Source of the DNA: Streptomyces sp. NBC_00224
GTDB lineage: Bacteria; Actinomycetota; Actinomycetes; Streptomycetales; Streptomycetaceae
Length of the DNA: 64,000 nucleotides
Direction of reading: 5' to 3'
NCBI RefSeq assembly: GCF_041435195.1
Contig: NZ_CP108106.1
Span: 434,001 to 498,000, forward strand
Positions 18,483 to 27,534 of this stretch are shown here, piece after piece. The notes beneath the pieces were generated by a model. That model saw only the letters and a program-made list of their open reading frames with translations. It was not told where the DNA came from and ran no database searches. The number at the start of each line of letters is the position of its first letter. The first letter of the stretch is position 1. The position numbers and the translations under genes were made by a program.

Positions 18483-19360
18483 AGGGTGTCTCACGTGACT
18501 TGATGTTCGTGCGCCATGATGCCGGTCGTGGGTGCTGATCGATTGAAGCGTCTGGTTCCTGATGAACTCTGGGAGCCGGCCGCCCCGTTGCTGGGGTCGT
18601 TCGCTGCTCGTCCGCAAGGTGGCGGGACCGCTCCGTGTGACGAGCGGGCCGTGTTCACGGCAGTGGTGTACGCGCTGACCAGCGGCTGTGCCTGGCGGCA
18701 TCTGCCGCCGACATTCGGCACGTCGCCCGCCACCGCACATCGCCGCTTCACGGTATGGACCGAGGCCGGCCTGTGGCGTCGGCTGCACCGGGCAGTGCTG
18801 GACGAACTCGGGGCCCGGGGCGAGGTGGACTGGACCTCGGCGATCGTCGACGCGGCCTCCGTACTCGCAAAAAAAAAGGGGGGATCGCTGACCGGGCCGA
18901 ACCCGGTCGATCGCGGCAAGAAGGGCAGCAAGCTGCACGGGCGGTCCGATGCCCGAGGCATCCCGCTTGCCGTCGCCGTGTCCGGCGCGAACATGCACGA
19001 CAGCCTCGCCCTCAAACCGCTCATCCGCGGCATACCCGCCGTCCGGTCCCGCCGGGGACCACGGCGGCGCCGACCCGTCACGCTCCGCCCGGACAAGGCG
19101 TACTTCTCCGCCGAACACACCTGGCCTGGCTGCGCGAGCGCGGGCTCGTCGCGCGCATCGCGCGGCCCGGCACCGAGTCCGGCGAACGCCTCGGCCGACA
19201 CCGCTGGAAGACCGAACGGTCGACCGCCTGGCGCTTCGGCTACCGCCGCCTCACCGTCCGACACGAACGTAAGGACTCGCACTTCCTCGCCTCCCTCGGC
19301 CTGGCCGCCGCCCTCACCTGCTACAAGAAGCCCGCGAAACTTGACACGTGAGACACCCTC
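18482..19360 (+). mobile_element. IS5-family insertion sequence, nearly complete
   Basis: 879 bp bounded by perfect 16-bp inverted repeats: GAGGGTGTCTCACGTG at 18482-18497 and its complement at 19345-19360. TTA flanks both sides (18479-18481 and 19361-19363), the TNA-type target duplication known for IS5 subgroups. It carries one transposase gene with a frameshift, so it is probably not autonomous. The same termini are present at 17755-17770 and 61388-61403. Confidence 0.88.
18516..19351 (+). pseudogene. IS5-family transposase, frameshifted
   Basis: The N-terminal part (LVPDELWEPAAPLLGSFAARP, CAWRHLPPTFG) and the first catalytic Asp region (TSAIVDAASV) are in one frame to about 19115. A 2-nt excess (ACAC for AC, near 19118) then moves the reading to LRERGLVARIARPGTESGERL and the RRLTVRHERKDSHFLASLG tail carrying the last acidic region. 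The stop lies inside the right inverted repeat. A run of nine A followed by six G at about 18870 is read through in frame and needs no slippage. Confidence 0.85.
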
Positions 19361-19373
19361 TTATCGCCGGCGA

Positions 19374-20225
19374 TTACCGACTCAGGAAACCGTGGCCGGC
19401 GATGAGGTGATTGAGGTACACAACGGCCGGATAGGTCGCGATGAAGATGACGAAGAAGCCGTTGAGGCCCATGAACACGGCGACTGCGCCGTGGAACAGC
19501 ACTCCGAGAACAAGCAGTGTCCGCAGCAGCCCTGGCCCGGCGACAAGGGTCAGCAAGAAGCAGCATTCGAAGAGAATCACTGACCAGCAAACCGTGCTGG
19601 CGACGGCTGGTCTGGTTTGAAGGAACCGCCACAACCAGGCTCTGCCATAAATGCAGGTGCTCATGATGCCGGTCACCGCTTCACCTCGGCGCCACATCGG
19701 CCCCAAGAGCTTGACAACACCTGACACCGTATAGGCCAGTACTGCCTGGGCGGCGATGAAGACGACGCACAGCATGCTGGCCAGCGACCCGGCAGGCGCG
19801 AGGAAGAACAGCGCCGACGAGCCGAAAACGACCATGTGCATGTGGTGCGCACCATCCAGGCCGAACACGGTCCTGCAGTTCATCAGCAGCAGCCAGCAGA
19901 GCACGGCAGCCGTGAGCGTCGCGATGATGGCCGAGGCGTGGGGCAGGTAGAGCAGCGTGGCAGCCAGGCACAACGACGAGGCCAGCGCGAGTCGCATGAT
20001 CCAGGCGAACGGGGCCGGGGCGAAGACGCGGTTCAGCACCCGCCACAGCGGTCGGGGTGTGCTCGGCTGGGACGTGATTCTCAGAACAGTCCAGCTCAGC
20101 AAGCCCGTGGGGGCGAACACGTCGCTGCGGCGCATGTCCTCGACCAGCGACAGCGAGACGCCCAGTGTCGCGATGAGCAAGACGGCCCGGATCGCCTCGT
20201 CGGGGGTGGTGAACAACTCAGTCAT
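19374..20225 (-). CDS. Polytopic membrane protein, SdpB/HTTM-like
   Basis: 283 residues from the ATG that overlaps the previous stop as TAATG. About six to eight hydrophobic segments, with HHMHMVVFG and the C-terminal GLNGFF.IFIATYPAVVYL motif, resemble HTTM/vitamin-K-carboxylase-like proteins; SdpB of the Bacillus sporulation-delaying toxin system belongs to this group. In Bacillus, SdpA and SdpB together mature the SdpC precursor into the secreted toxin. As third gene of the operon it would act in the membrane on the product of the first gene. The HTTM-like assignment is fairly firm, the Sdp role inferred. Confidence 0.65.
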   Translation of the reverse strand: MTELFTTPDEAIRAVLLIATLGVSLSLVEDMRRSDVFAPTGLLSWTVLRITSQPSTPRPLWRVLNRVFAPAPFAWIMRLALASSLCLAATLLYLPHASAIIATLTAAVLCWLLLMNCRTVFGLDGAHHMHMVVFGSSALFFLAPAGSLASMLCVVFIAAQAVLAYTVSGVVKLLGPMWRRGEAVTGIMSTCIYGRAWLWRFLQTRPAVASTVCWSVILFECCFLLTLVAGPGLLRTLLVLGVLFHGAVAVFMGLNGFFVIFIATYPAVVYLNHLIAGHGFLSR

Positions 20226-20740
20226 TACAGTGGGTGCAGTTCCGAGGTGAAGATCGGGAGCGCGGGCTGGTCGGCGTGGCTCTGCATGATGAGGAACTGC
20301 GTGGCGATGGCTCCGGTGGGGCGGGGGATCGACGAGATGTGATGGAGAAGGAGCAGGTACGGGGTGGACAGTTTGATCAAGTGCCGACGCTCGTCGACCT
20401 CGCTCTCCATGCGCAGCGAGGTGATGACATCGAAGAGTGCCTTTCTCAACCGCTTCGTCGGGTTCCAGGCGCACGACCAGGGGCTCTTGAAGCGGTCCAT
20501 GCCGTGCAGCATCGTCCAGTTGCCGACGGTCCCGTCCGGGAAGACGTCGCGGTAGAGCAGGTACAGGTTGTGCGTTCCCGGATGCGGGGCGAAGAAATGC
20601 CACTTGGGCAGCAAACTTAAGGCTTCTAGCTTGCCGATAACGCCAGCCTGTTTCAGGCCCACGTTATAGAGGACGGTCAGCGTGAAATAGCCGCCCAGGG
20701 CTGCGACCACCATCCCGTTGGAGAGGACTGACAGGTTCAT
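20225..20740 (-). CDS. SdpA/DUF5819-like single-pass protein
   Basis: 171 residues from ATG 20740 (GGAG just upstream; a GTG at 20755 is an alternative). One N-terminal membrane segment (about 8-28) is followed by an extracytoplasmic or membrane-face domain with 'LLPKWHFFAPHPGTHNLYLLYRD', comparable to the 'FFT.DP' block of SdpA and to the FAPNP block of DUF5819 proteins that accompany HTTM proteins. Translationally coupled to the next gene. It contains a TTA codon (20618-20620), so translation may depend on bldA tRNA. Codon use is less GC-rich than in neighbouring regions. Confidence 0.6.
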   Translation of the reverse strand: MNLSVLSNGMVVAALGGYFTLTVLYNVGLKQAGVIGKLEALSLLPKWHFFAPHPGTHNLYLLYRDVFPDGTVGNWTMLHGMDRFKSPWSCAWNPTKRLRKALFDVITSLRMESEVDERRHLIKLSTPYLLLLHHISSIPRPTGAIATQFLIMQSHADQPALPIFTSELHPL

Positions 20741-20768
20741 ACTCTCCGAACCCACTCGGTTGTTCTAC

Positions 20769-21593
20769 TCAAACCCCGAACTCATCGAGGATCTCCCGGC
20801 GCATCGACAGCAGATCGCGGGCTGAGGCCAACGACCCCAGCCGCTTGATCTGTTCTTCGGTGAGCTCCACCTCGTCCAGTCGTTCACGCAGCATCTTGCA
20901 CCCACCAGCGCACGTGACCAGGGCAATCACGACGGCGGCGATGGCCACGCAGGCGAGTGGGCACATGATCGTGTGCGCGACGTTCATTTCCAGTAGATGC
21001 TCGGGGACGGCATCGACTGCCTGCCGCTCAACGGTGGACAGGTCAGGCGCCGTCTTCACGATCAGCGTGTCATACGAGGCGCGCTCGAAGTCCCGGTAGC
21101 GCTCGATGATCTGGAAGTCGGCATCTCGGAGTTCGCCTCCGTTGTAGGCAAACACCACCGCCCCGTAGTCGATCTCGTCGACCAGGGCGAGGCTTGAGGC
21201 TACTGTTCTGCTGCCATACATGACGTCGAAGTAGACCGGTGCGGAGAGAAGCTTCTCGAAGGCGACGTCGATCGGTTGAACCGGCCGTGTGTCCAGTTGT
21301 TCCTGGAAGTCCGCGCTCAGTTGTCGCAGGACCCTCTCATCGCCGGTCGAGTAGGCCTTCTCCAGCACTCCGATCAAAGTTGTCCCCGGCCGCGCCCAGA
21401 ACAGCAGCACCGTGCCCTTGATCGGCTTCAGCAGATAGTCGGTCGAGTCCTGCAGCGCCGGGTGCGGGGTGACCACGACAGGGGCCCGGGTCTGCACGAT
21501 ACGTCGGTGCTCGTCGGCCCGCAGGCGTTGCACCTGCTGGGCCAACCCTTCCTTGGCGAACTCTCGCAGGATCTGTTCACGCTTGGGGTGCAT
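20769..21593 (-). CDS. Candidate toxin precursor with a CxxxC-helix-CxxxC segment
   Basis: 274 residues from ATG 21593, which has an AGGAAG ribosome site at ideal spacing; a start at 21635 is less likely. The first 200 residues are soluble, with no signal peptide and no family I recognise. Residues about 205-232 form a strongly hydrophobic segment bracketed by Cys211, Cys215, Cys228 and Cys232 (CPLAC...CAGGC), followed by a charged helical tail (233-274). Being first in an operon with SdpA- and SdpB-like genes, it is the best candidate for the matured peptide, but it lacks SdpC's signal peptide, so it could instead be a membrane-tail-anchored partner. Confidence 0.5.
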   Translation of the reverse strand: MHPKREQILREFAKEGLAQQVQRLRADEHRRIVQTRAPVVVTPHPALQDSTDYLLKPIKGTVLLFWARPGTTLIGVLEKAYSTGDERVLRQLSADFQEQLDTRPVQPIDVAFEKLLSAPVYFDVMYGSRTVASSLALVDEIDYGAVVFAYNGGELRDADFQIIERYRDFERASYDTLIVKTAPDLSTVERQAVDAVPEHLLEMNVAHTIMCPLACVAIAAVVIALVTCAGGCKMLRERLDEVELTEEQIKRLGSLASARDLLSMRREILDEFGV

Positions 21594-21929
21594 GGGCGCA
21601 CTTCCTCGATTGATCGTCCCGCGCCGGAGTCCCATCAGTCACCTAACGTCACGAAAGTAGCAGACAGCTACCACTCATCTGTATGACACGCCGTCCGCTG
21701 GCCATTCCAGAGCGACGCTTGCGGTCGCTCTTCCTCCGGGGCCGAGTAGCGAGCACCGAGGAATTGCGCATGGCCGGAATACCGCCTCTTCACCAGTACG
21801 CCGCGCCCGCCGACGGCCGTACCATCGCCACCGGGCTCGGCCGCCCCGCCCGCCGAAGACACCCCGGACAACGTGCACCCGCTCCAAAAGCGCTGACCCG
21901 CCGCACCCTCCCGCTCAGTCGGCGGACCT

Positions 21930-22095
21930 TCCGACGGCGGGGCAAAGCACTGCCCGCCTTGCCCTGGCCGCCGACGTTCCGGCATCAATCCTGGCTGAAG
22001 TCACAGGTATCAGCGTGAGCAATGCGACGCGGTGGGCAATCCTGGCCAAGCGCGACCGGACGGACTACATCGCCACCCGCCGCGACGACGCCTGA
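21930..22095 (+). pseudogene. Integrase/recombinase-like C-terminal tail
   Basis: The frame reads ARLALAADVPASILAEVTGI, then SVSNATRWAILAKRDRTDYI, a helix-turn-helix-like ending that closes many Streptomyces plasmid- or phage-type integrase-related proteins ('A.RWA.LA.RDW..Y'). It stops at TGA 22093. Upstream, 21672-21930 has no consistent frame. It is a 50-residue relic, possibly of an integrated element. Confidence 0.45.
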
Positions 22096-22256
22096 ACTCG
22101 CTGAGAGGTTGGATGTGCTGCGGCTTCCCCCGGCCGTGACACAGACGAAGTTCCAGCTCGCTCAGAAGCCGAAATAGCCCAGCAAGGAAACAGCAGCCCT
22201 GCGCCAGTGCCAAGGCCCACTCTGGGCGAGCGAGACAACTACGAGCAGCGTTTCCG

Positions 22257-22874
22257 TCAACTCGTGTCGGCGCACTCATCGACGAAGGCGCAGAGCCGAC
22301 GAATGAGGCTCAGGGAAGAGGGGGTGGGGTCCGTGGTGCCCTGCATGTGGGACGCACCTTGGAGCCACTGTTGCCACAGGGCGCCGGGGCCCAGGAAACG
22401 GGCAGCTTGGTCGCCTTGGAGATTCAGGTCGATCAACAGGAGAGCGCCTATGGCCACAGTCTGGTCGTAAGCGAGGTCGGGCCGGCGAAGATAGCGATCA
22501 AGGTAGGCGACCAGCAGATCGCCGTCGCGCGGCGTCCCAAAACTGGCCAGGGCCACGCAATAGGCCAGTCCGGTACAACAGACCTCGCTGACCAGCAGGA
22601 GCTCCCCGACGCGCTCACGGAACTCGGTCCGGCGGGAAACAGCCACGAGCCACGCCGCAGTCCTCCGCTCGCGCCACCCGCCCTCAAGGAGGGTGGCGAT
22701 CTCATTCGCGGTGATGACTCCCGCGTCCTCGCTTAGCCGTCGCAGGAATCGGTCGTACTCGGGACTCTGCATGCGCAGCAAGTTGCCGCCGAGCTTCATG
22801 TAGCGCCGCTCGGGCGTGACATAGCGGCGAACCAGGGCCAACAGTTCGGGGTCCTCGTGGGCATGGCGCATCAC
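22257..22874 (-). CDS. DUF6000 family protein
   Basis: 205 residues; the start is GTG 22874 or the next codon, ATG. Recognisable family blocks: RYVTPERRYMKLGGNLLRM, LLEGGWRERRTAAWL, ERVGELLLVSEVCCTGLAYC and the final DQAARFLGPGALWQQW. An all-helical, HEAT-like cytoplasmic protein of unknown function that is common in Streptomyces. It is complete and stands alone. The family gives no reaction, and I infer none. Confidence 0.8.
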   Translation of the reverse strand: MMRHAHEDPELLALVRRYVTPERRYMKLGGNLLRMQSPEYDRFLRRLSEDAGVITANEIATLLEGGWRERRTAAWLVAVSRRTEFRERVGELLLVSEVCCTGLAYCVALASFGTPRDGDLLVAYLDRYLRRPDLAYDQTVAIGALLLIDLNLQGDQAARFLGPGALWQQWLQGASHMQGTTDPTPSSLSLIRRLCAFVDECADTS

Positions 22875-24042
22875 AGGGCCGATCCTGCCTCGCTGGTGCG
22901 CAACGAGGCCACCCCCTTTTTTTGACGTTGCGCCGCTCGGCGACGGAGAGCGCGGCTACTTCCGCGCCTCGGCACAACCACCGCACCCGAACGGCCTCTG
23001 CGCTGCACCGGAATACGACACCTGCGGAACAAGTGCACTCCGCCAGTACCGCTCAAGACCTTGGGGTCCTGCTTGGAGTGCTACGACGGCACGCCCGCCG
23101 ACCCCGCAACCTACATCGCTCCTCCGTCCAAACACCTGCTTGCCGCCTGATCCGAGAGGACGCCAGCCCAGCCGGGCCCGCAGGAACTCGCTCAGCCGGT
23201 TCTTGTCCATGCCTGTCAACGTAGAGGCCGGCACCGCCAACCGGGTGGCCCTGCCACACCCACCCGGAGGCGCCGTCCGCGGACAGCTTCGCGGGCAGCG
23301 GGGGCAGCTGTGCGGCGTCGGCCCAGGCAATGGGTGGCGACCATGGAGGAAGTGGGGGCTCCAGGTTGCCGCCTCAGCCTGGCGAGGTGATGCGTCCGCC
23401 CTCTCAGCCGGCCACCAGCTCTGCGGCGACCTGCGCAATACGAGCATCGCCCTTCCCCCACCGATTGAGGAGAAAAACGGAAGCTCTCCCGGAGTGGCCG
23501 ACGCACCGGCAGAATCGGTCCCATCACCCGGCCGGGTCAGGGACAGCGCGGTCCCGTACGGCTGTTCAGCCCTGGGGATCCGCAGGGCGGTGCCCCGTAG
23601 CAGCCACGTGTACGCGAGGAGCACGGCGCGCCGGGCCCCCTAGCGCGTCGGCCTGCCCGTGCACCAGACCGCCCTCAGCGTCCTGCGTGAAGCCCTGCCA
23701 CAATTCATCGCCGCCCTCGGCGTCACCGGCATCCTGACAGCCCTCAAAGCGACTGCTCCTCGCCGCTGGCCGCCGACGCGAGCAGCACTCCCGCACCCGC
23801 CGCGACGACGGACAGCCCTGAGTTCGGCAACGCCAGCCCACTCCCTCGCGGTGTCGGTCGCTGTCCGGACAGTTGAACCAGTTGCGGCACCACCCCCCTC
23901 CTGCCGGACTGCGCTGCCACAGTTGGTGGCGGGCGGGCGAACGGGTGCCCCAAGACTCGGAATACGCTCAGAACCTGTCAGCGTGATCGCTGCCTAACGA
24001 GCCCGTCAGCAGAGCGTGTACCGACATGCGGTCACAGCCTGG
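22875..24042. other. Degraded stretch without an intact gene
   Basis: Fragments only. On the minus strand at about 23165-23210, MDKNRLSEFLRARLG looks like the first residues of an XRE-type regulator, out of frame thereafter. On the plus strand from 23659 a short hydrophobic frame (VLREALPQFIAALGVTGIL) looks like a membrane-protein relic. The remainder switches frame constantly. This is an old region of gene loss between the DUF6000 and P450 genes. Confidence 0.4.
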
Positions 24043-25221
24043 CTAGACCAGCACGGGAAGCGAGGCCAGCCCACGGACGAGACGGGTGCGCCGCCACTCC
24101 AGTCGGTCGGGTGGGAGCGCGAGGCGGATGCTGGGGAATCTGGTCAGCACCGCTCGTAGGGCGATCTCAACTTCGGCCACGGCCAAGGGGGCGCCGACAC
24201 AGCGGTGGATACCGTGACCGAACGCGAGATGAGCAGCCGCGTCCCGGTCCAGGTCGAGGTGATCCGGCTCCGGGAACCGGGCCGGGTCGCGGTTGGCTGC
24301 CCCCAGCGCGACCAGGACCGGGACACCGGCCGGGATCTCGGTGCCGCCGAGCGTGACGGCCTCCGTGGTGAACCGGAAGGTGGCCATGCTCACCGCTGAG
24401 TCGAAGCGGAGCAGTTCGTTCAGCGCGGCAGCGACCTCGTCCGGATTGCCCCGGAGGCGATCCAGCACGTCCGGGTGCCGGAGCAGCGCCAAGAGGGCGT
24501 TGCCGAGGGCATTGGTCGTCGTCTCGTGTCCGGCCACGAGCAACAGCACGGCCAGGGAAACCAGTTCCTCCTCGCTCAGGCGGTCCTCTCCGTCCCGAGC
24601 CGAGACGAGCCGGTCCAGGAGCGAGCTGCCGGGGCCCAGACGCTTGGCGGCGATGAGGTCCGTCATGTAACCGGCCAACGCGTGTGAGGCCGCGTCGATG
24701 ACGCAGGGCTCTCCCGCCGCGAACAGCTCCGCGGACCAGCGCTGGACCGCGGACCGGTCGGCCTGCGGCACTCCGAGCAGCTCGCAGATCACCATGACCG
24801 GCAGGGGGACCGCCAGGCGGGCCACGAAGTCGCGCGGTCCGCCGACAGGCCACTGGTCCAGCAGCTCGTCGGTGGCCTGGGCGATGAAAGGACGCAGTTG
24901 CTTGACGGCCCCCGTCGTGAACTCCTTGGTCACCAGCTTCCGCAGCCGGCTATGCCTAGGCGGGTCACTGGCCAGCATCGTGTGCGCCACCGCCGGATGC
25001 AGGCGGCGTCGCGACTCCTTGCCCGCGAAGAAGACGCTCGTGTCCTTCGACAGACGGGAGTCACCGAGGGCCTCCCGGGCCTCCGCGTACCCGGTGACCA
25101 GGTAGTTCGCACGCCCTCCAGCACCGGCAGGCACGGACTGCACGGGACACGCGGACCGCATGGCCGTGTACGTCGCATAGGGGTCCCGGAGGATGCGGGG
25201 ATCTTGAGCCGGCCCGGTCAT
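24043..25221 (-). CDS. Cytochrome P450 monooxygenase
   Basis: 392 residues from ATG 25221, the usual length for soluble actinobacterial P450s. The I-helix oxygen-binding motif is AGHETT (about 230-235), the K-helix ExxR is ELLR (269-272), and the heme-binding loop is FGHGIHRCVGAPLA with axial Cys341. It carries out O2-dependent oxidation of a small molecule with electrons from a ferredoxin/reductase pair. No ferredoxin or biosynthetic gene lies next to it, so the substrate is unknown. An in-frame extension to 25329 exists but lacks family character. Confidence 0.93.
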   Translation of the reverse strand: MTGPAQDPRILRDPYATYTAMRSACPVQSVPAGAGGRANYLVTGYAEAREALGDSRLSKDTSVFFAGKESRRRLHPAVAHTMLASDPPRHSRLRKLVTKEFTTGAVKQLRPFIAQATDELLDQWPVGGPRDFVARLAVPLPVMVICELLGVPQADRSAVQRWSAELFAAGEPCVIDAASHALAGYMTDLIAAKRLGPGSSLLDRLVSARDGEDRLSEEELVSLAVLLLVAGHETTTNALGNALLALLRHPDVLDRLRGNPDEVAAALNELLRFDSAVSMATFRFTTEAVTLGGTEIPAGVPVLVALGAANRDPARFPEPDHLDLDRDAAAHLAFGHGIHRCVGAPLAVAEVEIALRAVLTRFPSIRLALPPDRLEWRRTRLVRGLASLPVLV

Positions 25222-25893
25222 GGCCTCAGACTCCGACGGGCCATCGTGGGTTTCGACAAGACCCCCCACCTCCGCTGCTTCGTCGGCCGACCGCGGCACG
25301 ACTCCCTTGGCCCGCGCTTCGTGCTGCACTGCCTCAGCCCCGACACCCCCTCCGTACGACCCGATCTACCTCCTCACAAAATAGCCGGTCAGCGCACACT
25401 TCCCCGCGCATCCGGAGCAGAGGAAACTCGCAGCCGCTGGATCGCCTGCGTTGCCCGGAGTTCCTGCCAGCAGGCGGCAAGACGGTCATGACGCTCCACG
25501 CGACCGACACTGCGGGCAATCCCGAGCCGGTCAGAACACTGGCCGCCCGGGGCGACAAGAGACCGCCCGCGCCACGGTTCGCCACCGCCGACGGCACCAT
25601 CGTCATCGCAAAGTTGGCCAGCAGCCGTTGAGCGGTTCCGCGTTCTCGTCGGCAATCAAGGCCACGGTTTCCATGCACCGAAGGTCGGACGCGGTAGCGA
25701 CATTGATCGAGGGGCGCGAGCCTCTCGACCGACGTACCGCGCACCGCACTCCATACAGGCTGGCGGCATGACATCAGCACCGATCGTCCGCCGGACCCTC
25801 CCTGCGAGGGCCGCGGCCTGTCCACCACCTGCACCGCCGACAACGCCCGTTGCCCGTACATCATCCACCGCTCCAGCGGCGTCGTCGCGGACC
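25222..25893. other. P450 upstream region and small unassigned frames
   Basis: A 47-residue + strand frame (25488-25631, containing TLHATDTAGNPEPVRTL) and a stretch near 25820-25905 reading CTADNARCPYIIHRSSG look like pieces of unrelated proteins. Neither is complete or recognised. The P450 promoter should lie just above 25221. Confidence 0.3.
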
Positions 25894-26566
25894 GCTGGAT
25901 CACTCACCTACAAAGGCGTCAACTTCGATACAGACCGCGAGGTGTGGCGGCCGGAGTATGTGCGCCGGGAGATCGCCGCCGTCAGGCAACAGCTGCACGG
26001 CAACGCGGTCCTGCCGCTCGGCCACGACCTTGACCGGCTGGCGCAGGCCGCGGCGATCGCGGCCGCGCACGGCCTGTTCGTCTGGTTCGAGCCGCGTCAG
26101 TTCGACAAAGGCGCGGAGCAGACCCTCGCCTTCCTCGGCTCGTTGGCACGCACTGCCGAGCAGCTGCGCACCCGGCACCCCGGCGTGGGTATCGCGGTCG
26201 GCACCGAGTTCGGCTGCTGCACCTTCACCGGGGCCAAGGAGCAGGGAGGTTCGGGCTTCACGCGGTGGGCTGGGAGCGGCAGCCTCCACGGGTCAAGGAC
26301 GGCTACGTGCGCGACGAACAGGAGCAGGCCGACGAGATCGGGGAACTGCTGGACCTCTACGCGGCCGAGCGCGCCTGCACGGCGCGTTCGTCTACAACTT
26401 CATCGCCCCCGACTCGCCCCGTTCCCCCCAGCGCCGCCACGACCTGGACATCGCCAGCTTCGCGCTGGCCAAGACCTACCCCACCGGGACACGGCGCGGC
26501 TACGCGCAGACCGGGCGGTGGGAGCCCAAACAGTCCTTCCACACCGTGGCAAGCCGGTTCCGCTGA
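25894..26566 (+). pseudogene. TIM-barrel protein of the 'abortive phage infection' annotation group, broken
   Basis: The frame gives YKGVNFDTDREVWRPEYV, LHGNAVLPLGHDLDRLAQAA, LFVWFEPRQFDKGAEQTL and GIAVGTEFGCCTF, the glycosidase-like barrel typical of Streptomyces proteins often labelled abortive phage infection protein. After about 26255 the frame shifts, parts are missing, and a third frame supplies the ending LHGAFVYNFIAPDSPRSPQR and GRWEPKQSFHTVA. Roughly 60% of a normal protein remains. It is clearly inactive; whether the family has any antiphage role is not established by sequence. Confidence 0.65.
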
Positions 26567-26684
26567 CACCTGCGGCCGGCGCTACCACCGAGCCTTCGCC
26601 CCCTGAGGAAACCGGGCCAGTACGCGCCGACACCGCCAGGGCGCGTATCGGAAGTGGGTCTTGAGCTATGAATGATCACGGTTC

Positions 26685-26932
26685 ATGGCACGGGGAGATC
26701 TCACGGACGAACAGCGGGCGGTGCTGGAGCCGTTGTTGCCGAGGAGGAGGGCAGGACGGCCGCCCGGCCGACCAGCTTCGACGCCGAGGACTACGAGGCT
26801 CGGCATGCAGTCGAGCGGACGATCAATGCCCTCAAGAACTTCCAGGCTGTCGCGACGCGGTTCGACGACCGCGCCTACGTCTTCTACGGCACCGTCATTG
26901 TTGTCTCGATCCGGCTTTGGCTGCGGTCGTGA
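26685..26932 (+). pseudogene. IS5-family transposase with internal deletion
   Basis: The start MARGDLTDEQRAVLEPLLP is joined, after a frame change, directly to the C-terminal block YEARHAVERTINALKNFQAV and FYGTVIVVSIRLWLRS, so most of the DDE core is missing. Immediately past the stop comes GATCCACCGG (26931-26940), the inner half of the IS-end-like repeat, and then the dinB gene begins. It is a remnant of an IS that holds dinB before its outer terminus. Confidence 0.85.
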
Positions 26933-26944
26933 TCCACCGGGGAT

Positions 26945-27460
26945 CTAGTAATACCCCTTCGCCCCGTCGAGTAGCTCCCTCACGATGTCCGCGTGCCCCG
27001 CGTGCCGTCCGGTCTCCTCGACGAGATGGATGAGCATCCAGCGGAGGTTGGCGTTGCCGGAGCGGTAGTCGGGGTGGCGGCCGACGTCGTCCAGGGAGGC
27101 CGCGGCCACGATCTCGTTACTTCGGGCGCACTGGGCCTCGTACTCCGCGAGCAGCTGCTTCAGCGGGATGCCGTCAGTACGCCAGTTCGCGTCCTCGTCC
27201 GTCTCGTCAAAGGATGGGTTCTGCGTCTTGTCGCCGCCCAGGAACAGCACCTCCAGCCAGGTGTGCTCGACCCACCGCATATGGCTGATGAGGCCGGCCA
27301 TCGTCATTGCCGGCGAGGTCGGGATGACGGAGCGGTGCGCGTCCGCCTCGCTCAGGCCATCGCACTTCCATCTCAGGATCTGCCGTTGCAGATCCAGCCA
27401 GCCGATGAGCGCGGTGCGCTCGTCGGCCTGCAAGGGGGGACGCTCAAGTGAAGGTGTCAT
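26945..27460 (-). CDS. DinB/DUF664 family protein, copy C
   Basis: 171 residues. DinB bundle with conserved histidines in LISHMRWVEHTWLEVLF and in EETGRHAGHADIVRELLDG. Its 3' end is 5 nt from a partial IS terminus and its start is 48 nt from a complete one (27509-27530), so the gene lies between two copies of the right end of the same IS type. Closest in pattern to copy A (12.1 kb). Metal-dependent enzyme fold; reaction unknown. Confidence 0.87.
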   Translation of the reverse strand: MTPSLERPPLQADERTALIGWLDLQRQILRWKCDGLSEADAHRSVIPTSPAMTMAGLISHMRWVEHTWLEVLFLGGDKTQNPSFDETDEDANWRTDGIPLKQLLAEYEAQCARSNEIVAAASLDDVGRHPDYRSGNANLRWMLIHLVEETGRHAGHADIVRELLDGAKGYY

Positions 27461-27508
27461 GTGCGGACGTTAGAGCGCCGGTCTCCGACTGTCGCCTGAT
27501 TTTCGGCT

Positions 27509-27530
27509 CAAGATCCGCCGGACAGGCCCT
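27509..27530. repeat. IS-end-like repeat, copy 3
   Basis: Identical over 22 bp to 12699-12720. It lies between dinB copy C and the Tn3-family transposase fragment. Confidence 0.75.
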
Positions 27531-27534
27531 AACT

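Noticed and set aside
18866..18884. Run of A followed by G in the IS5 transposase as a programmed frameshift site
   Set aside because: The protein similarity continues in the same frame across the run; the real frame change is the 2-nt excess near 19118.
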